Below, piece by piece: positions 27,016 to 36,700 of a stretch of DNA of 64,000 nucleotides. A program made the translations under genes and the position numbers. The stretch is from CAZAZQ01 sp964489705 (GTDB lineage: Bacteria > Zixibacteria > MSB-5A5 > GN15 > FEB-12), in contig CAZAZQ010000008.1 of assembly GCA_964489705.1 (NCBI GenBank), forward strand, positions 62,001 to 126,000, in the 5' to 3' direction. The notes below the pieces were generated by a model. That model made no database searches. It saw nothing but the letters and a program-made list of their open reading frames with translations, and had not been told where the DNA came from. Every line of letters starts with the position of its first letter. Position 1 is the first letter of the stretch.

Positions 27016-28413
27016 ATGCATGCCGTCGATTATGCGTTAGTTATCGTTTACGTTGTCATCCTGTTGCTGCTGGGATTGAAGAAGCGGCTGCGGGGCGACA
27101 GTACCACCAGCGAGTTAATTGTCGGCGGGCGGGTACTTACGGTACCCGCCTTTGTCGCCAGCTTGGTCTCGACGTGGTACGGGGGCATCTTGGGGGTGGG
27201 GGAGTACAGCTACAAGCACGGGCTGTCCAACTGGTTAGTGTTCGGTTTGCCGTACTATGTGGCGGCATTTTTGTTTGCCATGTTTTTGGCGCGCCGCGCC
27301 CGCGCGGCTCAGGTTCTGACCATTCCCGATCGCTTGGCACAGGCGTACGGCACCAAAACAGCCGTCGCCGGTTCCTTGATTATCTTCCTGATGACTGTTC
27401 CGGCGGCATATATCCTGATGCTGGGGGTACTGGGGCAGCAGTTGTTCGGGATGCCTTTCTGGGTGGGGATTTTGGCGGGCACGGTTTTTTCCGTCGCGTA
27501 TGTCTATTTCGGCGGCTTTGCTTCGGTAGTACGTACCGACTTGGTTCAGTTTCTCCTCATGTTTGTCGGGTTCGCATTTCTCCTTGGTATTCTCGTGACA
27601 TCCTATGGGGGACTGGGTTTCCTTCGGGAAGCGGCTCCCGCCGAGCATTTCACCTGGCATGGCGGGAATTCCCCCTGGTATATCACGACCTGGTATTTCA
27701 TTGCGCTGGCGACCCTCATCGAGCCAGCGTTTTACCAGCGATGCTATGCCGCCAAAGATGCCCGCACCGCTCGGCTGGGCATTCTCATTTCCATTTGCTG
27801 TTGGGCGGTGTTCGACTTTATGACCACTTTCACCGGTATCTACGCCCGGGCGCTGCTTCCTTCGCTTACCGATCCTTTGGCATCGTATCCCGCCTTGGCG
27901 ATGAAAGTGCTCCCGGCGGGACTGTTGGGGCTTTTCGTCTTGGCGTTGTTGTCCACGGTGATGTCTACGGTCGACTCCTATTCGTTTATTGCCGCCACGA
28001 CGTTCGGCAACGATATTTTCGGACGCTTGCTCAACCTCAAGGCGCAAGGGATTCTTTTTTATACCCGGTTGGGGTTGGTCTTTTCGACGGGGCTGGCGGT
28101 GGTGGTGGCGTTGTTCTTCCGCTCGGTGGTCGATATCTGGCATGCTTTTGGGTCAATCGGTACCCCGGCGCTGCTGATTCCGGTATTGTATGCTTTTTTC
28201 AGCTCCCGCCGTCTGCCCTCCCGGTATGCTCTTTTATCCATAACGCTCAGCGGCGGCGTGTCACTGGTATGGTTTTTGTCACAGTATGTGAGTGAAAGTC
28301 ACACCTACTGGGGGAACATCCAGCCGATTTTCCCCGGGTTGGTATGCTCGGTGATTATCTTTTTGTATTATCGAAAAAGATACAATGTCCCCTTGCCTGA
28401 GAAGCGGGCATAG
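27016..28413 (+). CDS. Sodium:solute symporter, probable thiamin/precursor permease (ThiV-like)
   Basis: 465 residues with about 12-13 membrane helices. The sodium/solute symporter family shows in ASLVSTWYGGILGVGEYSYKHG, AFLFAMFLARRARAAQVLTIPD, YVYFGGFASVVRTDLVQFLLM and LLSTVMSTVDSYSFIAATTFGND. It lies in the inner membrane and moves solute with sodium. It starts 6 bases after the TonB receptor, under the same TPP riboswitch. ThiV is the member of this family previously predicted as a thiamin or HMP transporter. The exact substrate cannot be read from sequence. Confidence 0.88.
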   Translation: MHAVDYALVIVYVVILLLLGLKKRLRGDSTTSELIVGGRVLTVPAFVASLVSTWYGGILGVGEYSYKHGLSNWLVFGLPYYVAAFLFAMFLARRARAAQVLTIPDRLAQAYGTKTAVAGSLIIFLMTVPAAYILMLGVLGQQLFGMPFWVGILAGTVFSVAYVYFGGFASVVRTDLVQFLLMFVGFAFLLGILVTSYGGLGFLREAAPAEHFTWHGGNSPWYITTWYFIALATLIEPAFYQRCYAAKDARTARLGILISICCWAVFDFMTTFTGIYARALLPSLTDPLASYPALAMKVLPAGLLGLFVLALLSTVMSTVDSYSFIAATTFGNDIFGRLLNLKAQGILFYTRLGLVFSTGLAVVVALFFRSVVDIWHAFGSIGTPALLIPVLYAFFSSRRLPSRYALLSITLSGGVSLVWFLSQYVSESHTYWGNIQPIFPGLVCSVIIFLYYRKRYNVPLPEKRA

Positions 28414-28427
28414 GTTATTTTACTATC

Positions 28428-28904
28428 ATGAGTGAGCCGATTTACATATCGAAAGAGGGCTTGCGCAAGTTGGAAGCGGAGCTCAAGCGGTTGAAGTTCG
28501 AGGAACGCCCCAAGCTGGTAGCGGAAATCAAGCGTGCCCGTGAGTTGGGGGATTTGTCCGAAAATGCCGAGTATCACGCCGCCAAGGAAGCCCAGGCGCA
28601 CCTTGAACGCAAAATTGCGGAGTTGGAGTACAAGCTTTCGCGGGTGCAGACTATCGACACCGACCAGATTCCCGACGACAAGGTCTACTTGTTCGCCAAG
28701 GTGTTGGTGAAAGACCTGCGTGACGGCGAAGAGATAGAGTATACCATCGTTCCGCCGGACGAAACCGACGTGGATAACGATATTATCTCGGTGAAATCGC
28801 CTATCGGTGCCGCTATGTTGGGAAAGGCGGTCGGGGATGTGGTGGAAATCAACGTCCCTGCGGGAGTTATCAAATACGAAATCCTTAAAATCACGCGGGA
28901 ATAA
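28428..28904 (+). CDS. greA: Transcription elongation factor GreA
   Basis: 158 residues, normal length. The N-terminal coiled-coil finger contains the acidic tip RARELGDLSENAEYHAAKE. It enters the RNA polymerase secondary channel and stimulates cleavage of backtracked RNA. The C-terminal FKBP-like domain ends SPIGAAMLGKAVGDVVEINVP. It starts 14 bases after the symporter gene, so it may share its transcript, although greA is probably not thiamin-regulated alone. Confidence 0.96.
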   Translation: MSEPIYISKEGLRKLEAELKRLKFEERPKLVAEIKRARELGDLSENAEYHAAKEAQAHLERKIAELEYKLSRVQTIDTDQIPDDKVYLFAKVLVKDLRDGEEIEYTIVPPDETDVDNDIISVKSPIGAAMLGKAVGDVVEINVPAGVIKYEILKITRE

Positions 28905-28961
28905 ACGGTCGGCTTTACCTTCCGGGCGGTGTTCCGTTTTTGAGGGGGAAAGAGAAGCGTT

Positions 28962-29867
28962 CTATTTCTCACCTTGTCGGGGAAAGAAATCGTCGACCGC
29001 TCCTCTGAGAGCCGCGATGTGTTCAGGGGTCGTGCCGCAACAGCCGCCGATGATGTTGACGCCGAGCTCCAAGAGAAGGGTGCTTTTTTCCGCCATGAAC
29101 TGCGGCGTTTCGAGGTAAACGAAGCTGTCTCCCTGCAAAACGGGCAGCCCGGCGTTGGCTTGAACGAGGAGAGGGTGTGAGGTATGGCGGCGGAACTCAC
29201 CGGCAATGCGAACCATGTTCTCGATGCCGTTGCCGCAGTTGGAGCCGATAATATCAGCCCCGGCGTCAAGCAAGCCCTTGACGGCGTCTTCGATGCCGAT
29301 TCCCATCACCGTGAAGAATCCTTTCGAGGTCGCATCGAAAGTCATGGTTGCCGCTACCGGTAGATCGGGGGCAACTTTCTTGGCGGCACGGACGGCGAGA
29401 GTTGCTTCGGTCAGATCGGTCATCGTCTCGATACATATCATGTCCACCCCTGCCGAAACCAGGGCTCGTATTTGCCGCTCGAAGCTCTCCTGCATTTCCT
29501 CCGGCTCAGTGTCGCCGTACGGTTTCAACAGCCGTCCGCTCGGACCGCAGGAAGCGCTGAGGTAGGCGTTCTGCCCGATGGCACGGCGCACGGCGTGCAC
29601 GGCGGCGGTGTTTATTTCTTCCGTTTTCTCTTCAAGGTGGTACTGGGCGAGTTTCAAGGGAGAGCCGCCGAAAGTGTTGGTTTGCACGATGTCCGCTCCC
29701 GCTTCGAGGTAGGCGACGGCTATCTTTTGGAGAATGTCTGGATGCTCTATGTTCCATCGCTCGGGGCAGTCGCCGGGTGGGAGTCCTTCTTTTTGGAGCA
29801 TGGTGCCCATGGCACCGTCGGCGACGAGAACGGTGCCGTTGTTTATTTTTTCGAGCAGCGAACTCAT
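28962..29867 (-). CDS. Homocysteine S-methyltransferase family protein
   Basis: 301 residues from the ATG at 29867. It is a stand-alone homocysteine-binding barrel resembling the N-terminal domain of MetH or MmuM. It contains LVADGAMGTMLQ, GADIVQTNTFGGSPLKL, ASCGPSGRLLKPYG, GSNCGNG and the zinc-ligand pair GGCCGTTPEHI. It transfers a methyl group to homocysteine to make methionine. Cobalamin-binding and folate domains are absent, so the methyl donor or partner protein lies elsewhere. The frame is open to a TTG at 29930, but the ATG matches the family N-terminus. A TTGGCG/TATACT promoter ends 6 bases before that ATG, which implies a leaderless mRNA. Confidence 0.85.
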   Translation of the reverse strand: MSSLLEKINNGTVLVADGAMGTMLQKEGLPPGDCPERWNIEHPDILQKIAVAYLEAGADIVQTNTFGGSPLKLAQYHLEEKTEEINTAAVHAVRRAIGQNAYLSASCGPSGRLLKPYGDTEPEEMQESFERQIRALVSAGVDMICIETMTDLTEATLAVRAAKKVAPDLPVAATMTFDATSKGFFTVMGIGIEDAVKGLLDAGADIIGSNCGNGIENMVRIAGEFRRHTSHPLLVQANAGLPVLQGDSFVYLETPQFMAEKSTLLLELGVNIIGGCCGTTPEHIAALRGAVDDFFPRQGEK

Positions 29868-29873
29868 GGGAAA

Positions 29874-29902
29874 AGTATAAGATATTGCTTGGGTTTCGCC
29901 AA
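29874..29902 (-). promoter_or_regulatory. Promoter of the homocysteine methyltransferase, leaderless arrangement
   Basis: On the minus strand: TTGGCG (29902-29897), 17 bases, TATACT (29879-29874). The ATG follows after 6 bases, at the expected transcription start. Confidence 0.6.
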
Positions 29903-29951
29903 GCGGTAAGTTTTTGAGAATTATGCCCAAAGGGAGGAGCGTATCCTTTGG

Positions 29952-29980
29952 TTGACATGGTACCGTTACCGTTCTTTATT
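29952..29980 (+). promoter_or_regulatory. Promoter of ligA, leaderless arrangement
   Basis: TTGACA (29952-29957), 17 bases, TTTATT (29975-29980), then 7 bases to the ATG at 29988. There is no Shine-Dalgarno sequence. Confidence 0.6.
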
Positions 29981-29987
29981 TACGCCT

Positions 29988-32009
29988 ATGGGAAAGCCGC
30001 CGGACAAAATTGTCGCCGAATACGAAAAGCTGAAAGAAGAAATCAATTATCATAATCGGCGCTACTACGTCGAGGACAATCCCACCATCTCCGACGCCGA
30101 GTATGACAAGCTCTTCGATCGCTTACTCGAAATCGAAAAGCACTATCCGCAGTTGGTCACCCCTGATTCGCCCAGCCAGCGGGTGGGGTTCGCCCCCTCG
30201 AAGAAATTCGAGCCGGTGCCGCACCGGGTACCGATGCTCTCTTTGCAAAAAGTCGTCAGCGAAGAGGAATTTATCGAGTTTGACCGGCGGGTGCGGGAGG
30301 GTTTGGAAACGGAAGAAGAAATCGAGTACGTGACCGAGCCGAAGTTGGATGGGTTGGCGGTCGAGTTGGTCTATGAGCGGGGGATGTTCGTGCGCGGCTC
30401 CACACGCGGTGACGGCTACGTCGGCGAAGATATTACTCCCAATTTGAAAACGATTCGTAACCTTCCCCTCAGTCTCTCGAAGCAAGCGGCTGAGCGCTAC
30501 CCGTTGATTGAAGTGCGGGGGGAGGTGATAATGCGCCGCTCGGCATTTGAGAAATTGAATGAGGAGTTGATAAAGCAAGGACAAGCCCCTCTGGCGAATC
30601 CTCGCAACGGCGCCGCCGGTTCCCTTCGGCAGCTCGACCCTTCGATTACCGCGTCCCGCCCCTTGATTTTTTACGCGTATGGGATTTCTGATACCCGCCT
30701 GGCGGAGCTGGAGACGCAAAAAGCCGTCATCGATTTCTTGCGCTCCGAGCATTTCCTCGTCAGTGACCTGATTCGCGTGGTGCGGGGAGTCCGAGGGGTG
30801 GCAAAGTCTTTTGCGGAATTAGAGCGGCTTCGCCCGGATTTGGATTACGACATTGACGGCATGGTAGTCAAAGTCAACCGTTTCGATGCTCAAGAGATTT
30901 TGGGGCAGATCGCCCGCGCTCCCCGCTGGGCGGTAGCGTGGAAATTCGCCGCCGAGCTGGCGCAGACAGTGCTTCAGGATGTCGAGTTTTCCGTCGGACG
31001 TACCGGGATTGTCACTCCGGTTGCCAAGCTCAAACCGGTTGCTGTCGGAGGAGTGACGGTGTCCAATGCCTCGCTGCATAACGAGGATGAAATCAACAAG
31101 CTCGACGTTCGTCTTGGCGATACGGTGGTAGTCAGGCGGGCGGGAGATGTCATCCCGGAGATTGTGGAAGTCGTCCGGGACCTTCGCCCCAAGAATGTCG
31201 CCAAGATCCGTTTCCCTGAAAAGTGTCCTTCCTGCGGGGGACCGCTGGTGCGTCCGCCCGGTGAAGCGGCGCATCGGTGCGTCAACGCCGCCTGCCCGGC
31301 GCAGGTGGAGCGGCGGTTGTTTCATTTTGCTTCCAAAGCCGGTTTTGATATTGAAGGGCTGGGAGCGAAACTTGCCCGTCAACTTATTGCCCGCGGGTTG
31401 GTCAAAAATCCGGCGGATTTGTTTTTCTTGAGAAAAGAAGACCTCCTTCCCTTGGAACTGATGGCGGATAAAAAGGCTCAAAACCTGCTTGACGCTATCG
31501 ACCGCTCCCGTGCGACCCCGCTCCCCAAACTCATTTACGCCCTCGGCATTCTCGGTGTCGGGGAGGCGGCGGCAAAACTGCTTGCCGAGCGATTCGGCAC
31601 CTTTGAAAAGCTCCAGAACGCTTCTCTCGAAGAATTGGAGAACATTGAAGGCATCGGTCCCATCATTGCCCGTAACATCCGCGATTTCTTCGATAACGAA
31701 GGCAACCGGGAAATGCTGGAGAAAATGCGTCGGGGCGGAGTGGTCTTTCCTCCCTATCAAACGGAAGGCGGCGAGAAAGGCAAGAAGCTGGTAGGTAAAA
31801 CCTTTGTCATTACCGGTACCCTTTCCAAACCCCGCAATTACTTCAAGAATCTTATCGAGCAGCATGGGGGGCGGGTAGCAAGCGCTGTGTCTTCCAAAAC
31901 CGACTACCTCCTTTGCGGAGAAAACCCCGGCTCCAAGCTCGACAAGGCGAAAAAATTGGGGGTTTCCGTTATCGGTGAAGCGGAGTTGGAGACTTTGCTG
32001 TCTCAGTAG
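29988..32009 (+). CDS. ligA: NAD-dependent DNA ligase
   Basis: 673 residues. It seals nicks during replication and repair using NAD. The N-terminal Ia domain (YHNRRYYVEDNPTISDAEYD) is followed by the adenylation domain with active-site Lys119 in EPKLDGLAVE. The OB fold and four-cysteine zinc finger come next (CPSCGG...CVNAACPAQ). Then come helix-hairpin-helix repeats (LGVGEAAAKLLAERF, IEGIGPIIARNI) and a C-terminal BRCT domain (GKTFVITGTLSKPR, TDYLLCGENPGSKLDKAKKLG). It is full length. An in-frame TTG at 29952 would lie inside the -35 box of the predicted promoter, so the ATG is chosen. Confidence 0.97.
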   Translation: MGKPPDKIVAEYEKLKEEINYHNRRYYVEDNPTISDAEYDKLFDRLLEIEKHYPQLVTPDSPSQRVGFAPSKKFEPVPHRVPMLSLQKVVSEEEFIEFDRRVREGLETEEEIEYVTEPKLDGLAVELVYERGMFVRGSTRGDGYVGEDITPNLKTIRNLPLSLSKQAAERYPLIEVRGEVIMRRSAFEKLNEELIKQGQAPLANPRNGAAGSLRQLDPSITASRPLIFYAYGISDTRLAELETQKAVIDFLRSEHFLVSDLIRVVRGVRGVAKSFAELERLRPDLDYDIDGMVVKVNRFDAQEILGQIARAPRWAVAWKFAAELAQTVLQDVEFSVGRTGIVTPVAKLKPVAVGGVTVSNASLHNEDEINKLDVRLGDTVVVRRAGDVIPEIVEVVRDLRPKNVAKIRFPEKCPSCGGPLVRPPGEAAHRCVNAACPAQVERRLFHFASKAGFDIEGLGAKLARQLIARGLVKNPADLFFLRKEDLLPLELMADKKAQNLLDAIDRSRATPLPKLIYALGILGVGEAAAKLLAERFGTFEKLQNASLEELENIEGIGPIIARNIRDFFDNEGNREMLEKMRRGGVVFPPYQTEGGEKGKKLVGKTFVITGTLSKPRNYFKNLIEQHGGRVASAVSSKTDYLLCGENPGSKLDKAKKLGVSVIGEAELETLLSQ

Positions 32010-32027
32010 AAAAGGCGGAAATTGTCC

Positions 32028-32056
32028 TTGACAAACGGAGCCGGCGAGGGTTTTTT
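32028..32056 (+). promoter_or_regulatory. Weak promoter candidate for the small lipoprotein
   Basis: TTGACA (32028-32033), 17 bases, then TTTTTT (32051-32056) as a poor -10 box. Confidence 0.3.
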
Positions 32057-32111
32057 ACAAAAAACGTTAGGGTTGTAACAATAAATCCTTTCTAAGAGTG
32101 AGGGTTTTTCA

Positions 32112-32618
32112 ATGAGACATTACACAATGTGGGTTGCTGTAATGTTGGTGCTTGTCATCGGTTGCAGCGAACCGGAACGGGTAACCGCTCCCCCGGTAGA
32201 AAGAGGAGTAGCGGAACTTTTCAACGGCAATTGGACAGGAACGGTGACGATACTGAAAACCGGCAGTTGCTTGGTAGGAGGGAGTGATTCCACGGGCGGA
32301 GATGTGACCATGACGTGGCACGTCAACCAACAAGGGGATATCACTATCGACGAAAGTTTCTTCCCGTGCACCTGGAGCGGAACGATAAATTCCAAAGATT
32401 GGAGCGTCACGCTCACCAAGATTGTCATCTGGAGCAAAGACAGTACGATGTCGGAAGATGCATGCAACGAAAGCGAGGTCGTGGATACCATTCAGTTTAC
32501 CGGCACGATTTACGAGAAAGTCGGTGGCGGCAAGTTCTGGCTGGATATAAAAGCGGAAGAAAACTGGTGTCCGGATTGGGGGTGTACCTATCTGGTGAAA
32601 TACCACATCGAAAAGTAG
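32112..32618 (+). CDS. Small lipoprotein of unknown function
   Basis: 168 residues. A lipoprotein signal ends at Cys18 (VLVIGCSEPE). The mature part reads as a small beta-barrel or lipocalin-like fold (NGNWTGTVTILKTGSC, GDITIDESFFPCTWSGTI, TIQFTGTIYEKVGGGKFWLDI). It has several cysteines that could form disulfides. Family unknown. It is a single gene between ligA and the convergent lspA operon. Confidence 0.75.
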   Translation: MRHYTMWVAVMLVLVIGCSEPERVTAPPVERGVAELFNGNWTGTVTILKTGSCLVGGSDSTGGDVTMTWHVNQQGDITIDESFFPCTWSGTINSKDWSVTLTKIVIWSKDSTMSEDACNESEVVDTIQFTGTIYEKVGGGKFWLDIKAEENWCPDWGCTYLVKYHIEK

Positions 32619-32771
32619 AACCCCTTTCCTTTTGCATCGTCAGGACGCTTCGTGGGTAACTTATTTCCGGCGTCGCCCGGGGTGGGGAGCTGTTTGGTCG
32701 ATTGCTTCTTTCCTGTCTAACGTATGCGTCGGGGAATGTCGGTGGTGTCGGCTCTTTTTCCGTAATTGACC

Positions 32772-33395
32772 CTAATGGCTGCCCACCGACGATGAATCTT
32801 TCTCGCTGTCGGCAGGGGCTGCCAGCGGCTCTGCCGTCGGCTTATGCCGGAAGACAAAAAGAGTGAGGAGGAGAAAAACTATCGAGCAGCTTATCGCCGC
32901 ATCGGCGACGTTGAACGTCCACCACCGTTCCAGATGGTAACCGAAGAGATTGATATCGAAAAAGTCGACATCGAGAAAATCGATAACTTTCCCTAAGCGA
33001 ATGCGATCGATTATGTTCCCGATGGCTCCCCCCGCGGTAAACGCCAGGGGATACGCTATATGCGGCACCCGGGTGTTGACGACAAGATAGTACAGCACGA
33101 AGCCGAGAATGAGCAGGGACGATATGAGATAGTACGTTGACGAACCCAAGCTGGTACCCATCGCTCCCCCCTCGTTGTAGACCAAGGTCAGCATGAAAAA
33201 ACGCCCCAACACTTCCACGGACGTTTTGTCCGCCAGATACTGCACCGCCCACATTTTGGTGAGCTGGTCGACGGCTACCGTCGCTACAATAATCAGGAAA
33301 AGCCGACGGAGGGTTGTGGTCTTAGGCGCGTCCAGCTTTATTTTCCTCTTCCGCCGATTTACAAGCGATACATAACCGCGCATGGGGAACGGCAT
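32772..33395 (-). CDS. lspA: Signal peptidase II (lipoprotein signal peptidase)
   Basis: An inner-membrane aspartyl protease that removes the signal peptide of prolipoproteins. Visible signatures are VDQLTKMWAV, VYNEGGAMG, GGAIGNIIDRIRLGKVIDFLD (first catalytic Asp in NIIDR) and WTFNVADAAIS (second Asp). Four membrane helices are present. The C-terminal tail is unusually long and polar. The longest frame starts at ATG 33395 and overlaps the upstream zinc-finger gene by 74 bases. The usual family start would fit nearer 33335, where a GAGGAA site precedes a CTG. The true start is therefore uncertain. Many lipoproteins in this window depend on this enzyme. Confidence 0.93.
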   Translation of the reverse strand: MPFPMRGYVSLVNRRKRKIKLDAPKTTTLRRLFLIIVATVAVDQLTKMWAVQYLADKTSVEVLGRFFMLTLVYNEGGAMGTSLGSSTYYLISSLLILGFVLYYLVVNTRVPHIAYPLAFTAGGAIGNIIDRIRLGKVIDFLDVDFFDINLFGYHLERWWTFNVADAAISCSIVFLLLTLFVFRHKPTAEPLAAPADSEKDSSSVGSH

Positions 33396-33693
33396 TCAGT
33401 CGGGCGGTGCTGATGGGTTTGCCGCATTTGAGGCACTTGCCGTACTCCCCCTTCTTAATCCGCCGCAGCGCCTCATCGATGTGGTAGACCAGCCGCCCGG
33501 ATTTCGAGGCGAACATAAACGCCAGCTCCCGTTCCATAGCGTCGGTACCTTGGTCAGCCATGTGAAACGAATAGGAGGAAATATCGCCGGTGGATTCCCG
33601 GATAGTGGTGGAAACCCGGTCCTTCATCGTCGCCGCCATCTCTTCCAAGAGAGACTTCTTTTTTTCCAGCAGCATCTTCTCGTATTTTTTCAA
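33322..33693 (-). CDS. TraR/DksA-family zinc-finger protein
   Basis: 123 residues. The N-terminal half is helical (KKYEKMLLEKKKSLLEEM, then MERELAFMFAS). The C-terminal zinc finger has the pattern C-x2-C...C-x2-C (YGKCLKCGKPIS, ARLCIACKS). DksA-like proteins bind RNA polymerase and modulate initiation, often with ppGpp. Whether this one keeps the DksA acidic tip is unclear (TDAMERE). It starts with TTG, lies 30 bases after ileS and overlaps lspA. The ileS-traR/dksA-lspA order is common in many bacteria. Confidence 0.88.
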   Translation of the reverse strand: MKKYEKMLLEKKKSLLEEMAATMKDRVSTTIRESTGDISSYSFHMADQGTDAMERELAFMFASKSGRLVYHIDEALRRIKKGEYGKCLKCGKPISTARLNAVPHARLCIACKSAEEENKAGRA

Positions 33694-33723
33694 ATCGGAC
33701 TTTCGCGTAACAACCTCCGATTG

Positions 33724-36700
33724 TTATACTTTCGCAACCGCAATGATTGCCTTCTCGCCGTTGATGTTCCACTCTTTGGCGTTGTTGCTGTTGAGTGAAT
33801 CCGGTGAGGTAAATTCGATAGCGTTCGCCAACGTCTCCCGTCGGATAAATTCGTCGAACTGCTGCGCCGCCGATTTCAGCCGCTCCGAAGAACTCACCCG
33901 CACGTAAATATGATCGGTCACTTCAAAGCCGGAGCTCTTGCGCATGTTTTGAATTTTGTTGACCATTTCGCGCGCAAATCCTTCGTTAATCAACGCTTCA
34001 TCCAAGGTCGTTTCCAGCGCCACCGTAATCGTCCCGTCACTCTCGACGGCGTAGCCTTCCTTTTCTTCTTTGACGAGCTCCACCTCTTCGTCGGTGAGCG
34101 TATATTTTTTACCGTCGAGCTCCACGATGAGCTCTTTCTTCTCGGCAAACTCTTTCAACCGGTCAGAGGTCAAATTGCCCAGATATTCCGCCGCTTTCTT
34201 TACCGCCGCGCCCAGCTTCGGTCCGGCGTGCTTGTAATTCAAACGAGCGGAGAGAGTCACGTAGTCGTCCACTTTCGGGCTGACGATCACCTCTTTGATG
34301 TTGAGCTCTTCTCTGACGATGTCAAAATATCCTTCCAATTGTTCGGCATCGACATATTTAGGCACGCCGATTAATATACGCGGCAAGGGCTGGCGGACTT
34401 TGAGATTTTTTCGAGAGCGCGCCGCCCGCCCCAACGAGACGACCCGTTCCACCAAACCCATCATCTCTTCCAATTTGGTGTCGATGAGGCTCTCATCGGC
34501 GGTCGGGAAGTCGGTCAAATGAACCGAGAGGGGCAAGCCGTGCTTTTCTCGATTTTCACCCGTCAACTCGGTGTACAGCAGCTCCGAAAGGAAAGGCGAC
34601 ACCGGCGCTGTCAAGCGGCAGATGCCGAGCAAAATACGATAGAGGGTGAGGTACGCCCGCATCTTGGAGGGGTCGTCTTCCTTCGCCCAGAAGCGGCGGC
34701 GGTTGTTTCGCACGTACCAGTTGGAAAGTTCATCGATAACAAAGTGCTGGATCGCTCGTACCGGCCGGGTGATTTCGTACTTGTCGAAATGGGCGGTAAC
34801 GTTCTTCACCAAGCTGTTGTACCGGGAAACAATCCAGCGGTCAAACCGCTCCGGCTCGCCCGCTTTTTGTTCCAAGAAGGCTTCGACGGTCATATCGGCA
34901 TCTTCCGCCCGCCGGGCAATATCGTCGATATTGGCATAGAGGGCGAAGAAGGAATAGGTATTGCGGAGGGTGTCGAAGTACTTGCGCACCACTTCCGCCA
35001 AGCCGTCCGGATCAAACCGGGTCGGCAGCCAGGGGTTGGAGGTCGAGACCAGATACCAGCGCACCGCATCGGCACCGTAGGTATCTACCGTCACGAAGGG
35101 GTCCACCACGTTCCCGCGGCTCTTGGACATTTTCTTCCCTTCTTTGTCCAAGATGAGCTCGAAGACAACGACGTTCTTGAACGGCGGTTTGTCATACAAT
35201 AACGTTGAGATAGCCAAGAGGGAGTAAAACCAGCCGCGGGTCTGGTCGACCGCCTCGGAAATGAAATCCGCCGGGTATTTCTTGGCAAATTCTTCTTGAT
35301 TTTCAAAGGGATAATGCCACTGCGCATACGGCATGGCGCCGGAATCGAACCAGACATCCAACACCTCCGGCACCCGGCTCATGTTGCTGCCGCACTCGCA
35401 GGTGAGTTTGATTTCGTCCATCATCGGCTTGTGGAGGTCGAGTTCCTCGGGGACGTTCACTCCTTCTTTGCGCAACTGCTCGATAGAGCCGACCGCCCGG
35501 ACGGCGCCGCAGCGTTCGTCGTCGCAGACCCAAAACGGCAACGGCGTCCCCCAGAAGCGTTCCCGCGAAAGCGCCCAATCGACGTTGTTTTCCAGCCAGT
35601 CGAGCATCCTGCCGGTGCGGATTTCGTCGGGATACCAGTTGATGGCGTTGTTGTTTTCTATCAGCTTGTCTTTGTACTCGGTTGTTTTCAAATACCACGA
35701 CTGCCGGGCGATGTAAATAAGCGGCGAATCGCAGCGCCAGCAGAAGGGGTAGTTATGCTCGTAGGTTTCCTTTTTCAAGAGCTTCCCGGCAGCTTTTAGA
35801 TCTTTGATGATAACCGGATCGGCGTCTTTGATGAACATGCCGTTATACGGAGTAGCGAAATCTTTGAAAATGCCGTTTGCCTCAATTGCCTGAAAAACCG
35901 GCAAACCGTATTTTTTGCCCACTTCGTAGTCGTCGGCGCCGAAGCCGGGAGCGATGTGGACGATACCCGTCCCGTCTTCCAACGTTACAAAATCAGCGTT
36001 CACAACGAAGAAGGCTTTGTCGGCATAGTCGGCGTAGATGTCAAAAAGCGGTTCATAGCGGCGTTTGAGGAAATCAGAACCCTTGTAGCGAGCCAGAACT
36101 TCTTTGTATTCCCCGAAGACTTTCCCCACCAACGCTTCCGCCAACACGAGCTTTTCTCCGTCGTGCTCGACCATCACGTAATCGGCATCCGCTTTCATGC
36201 ACAAAGCGGCATTGGACGGCAACGTCCACGGCGTCGTTGTCCAAACGAGGTAGGAGAAATCATCGTCGGCGGCTTTCATTTTGACGTAAATCGAAGGATC
36301 TTTGACCAAACTGTATCCCTGCGCCACCTCGTGACTGGAAAGTCCCGTCCCGCAGCGCGGGCAAAACGGTACCGTTTTGTATCCTTTGTAAATAAGCCCC
36401 CGATCGAAGAACTCTTTCAAAATCCACCAGACCGATTCGATGTATTCATTGGTCAACGTGACATACGCATCGTTGAGATCCAGCCAGTAGCCGATGCGGC
36501 GGGTGAGTTCATTCCAATCGTTCAGGTATTTGAAAACCGATTCGCGGCATTTTTTATTGAATTTGTCAATGCCGTACTCGATGACTTTCGCTTTGTTTTC
36601 AAGGTTCAATTCCCGCTCGACCGTGATTTCGACCGGCAAGCCGTGGGTATCCCACCCCGCTTTGCGGTCGACCCGAAAGCCCCGCATGGTCTTGTAGCGG

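Noticed and set aside
28904..28960. Terminator after greA
   Set aside because: Only a weak outer AACGG/CCGTT pairing with a poor interior could be drawn, not enough to call.
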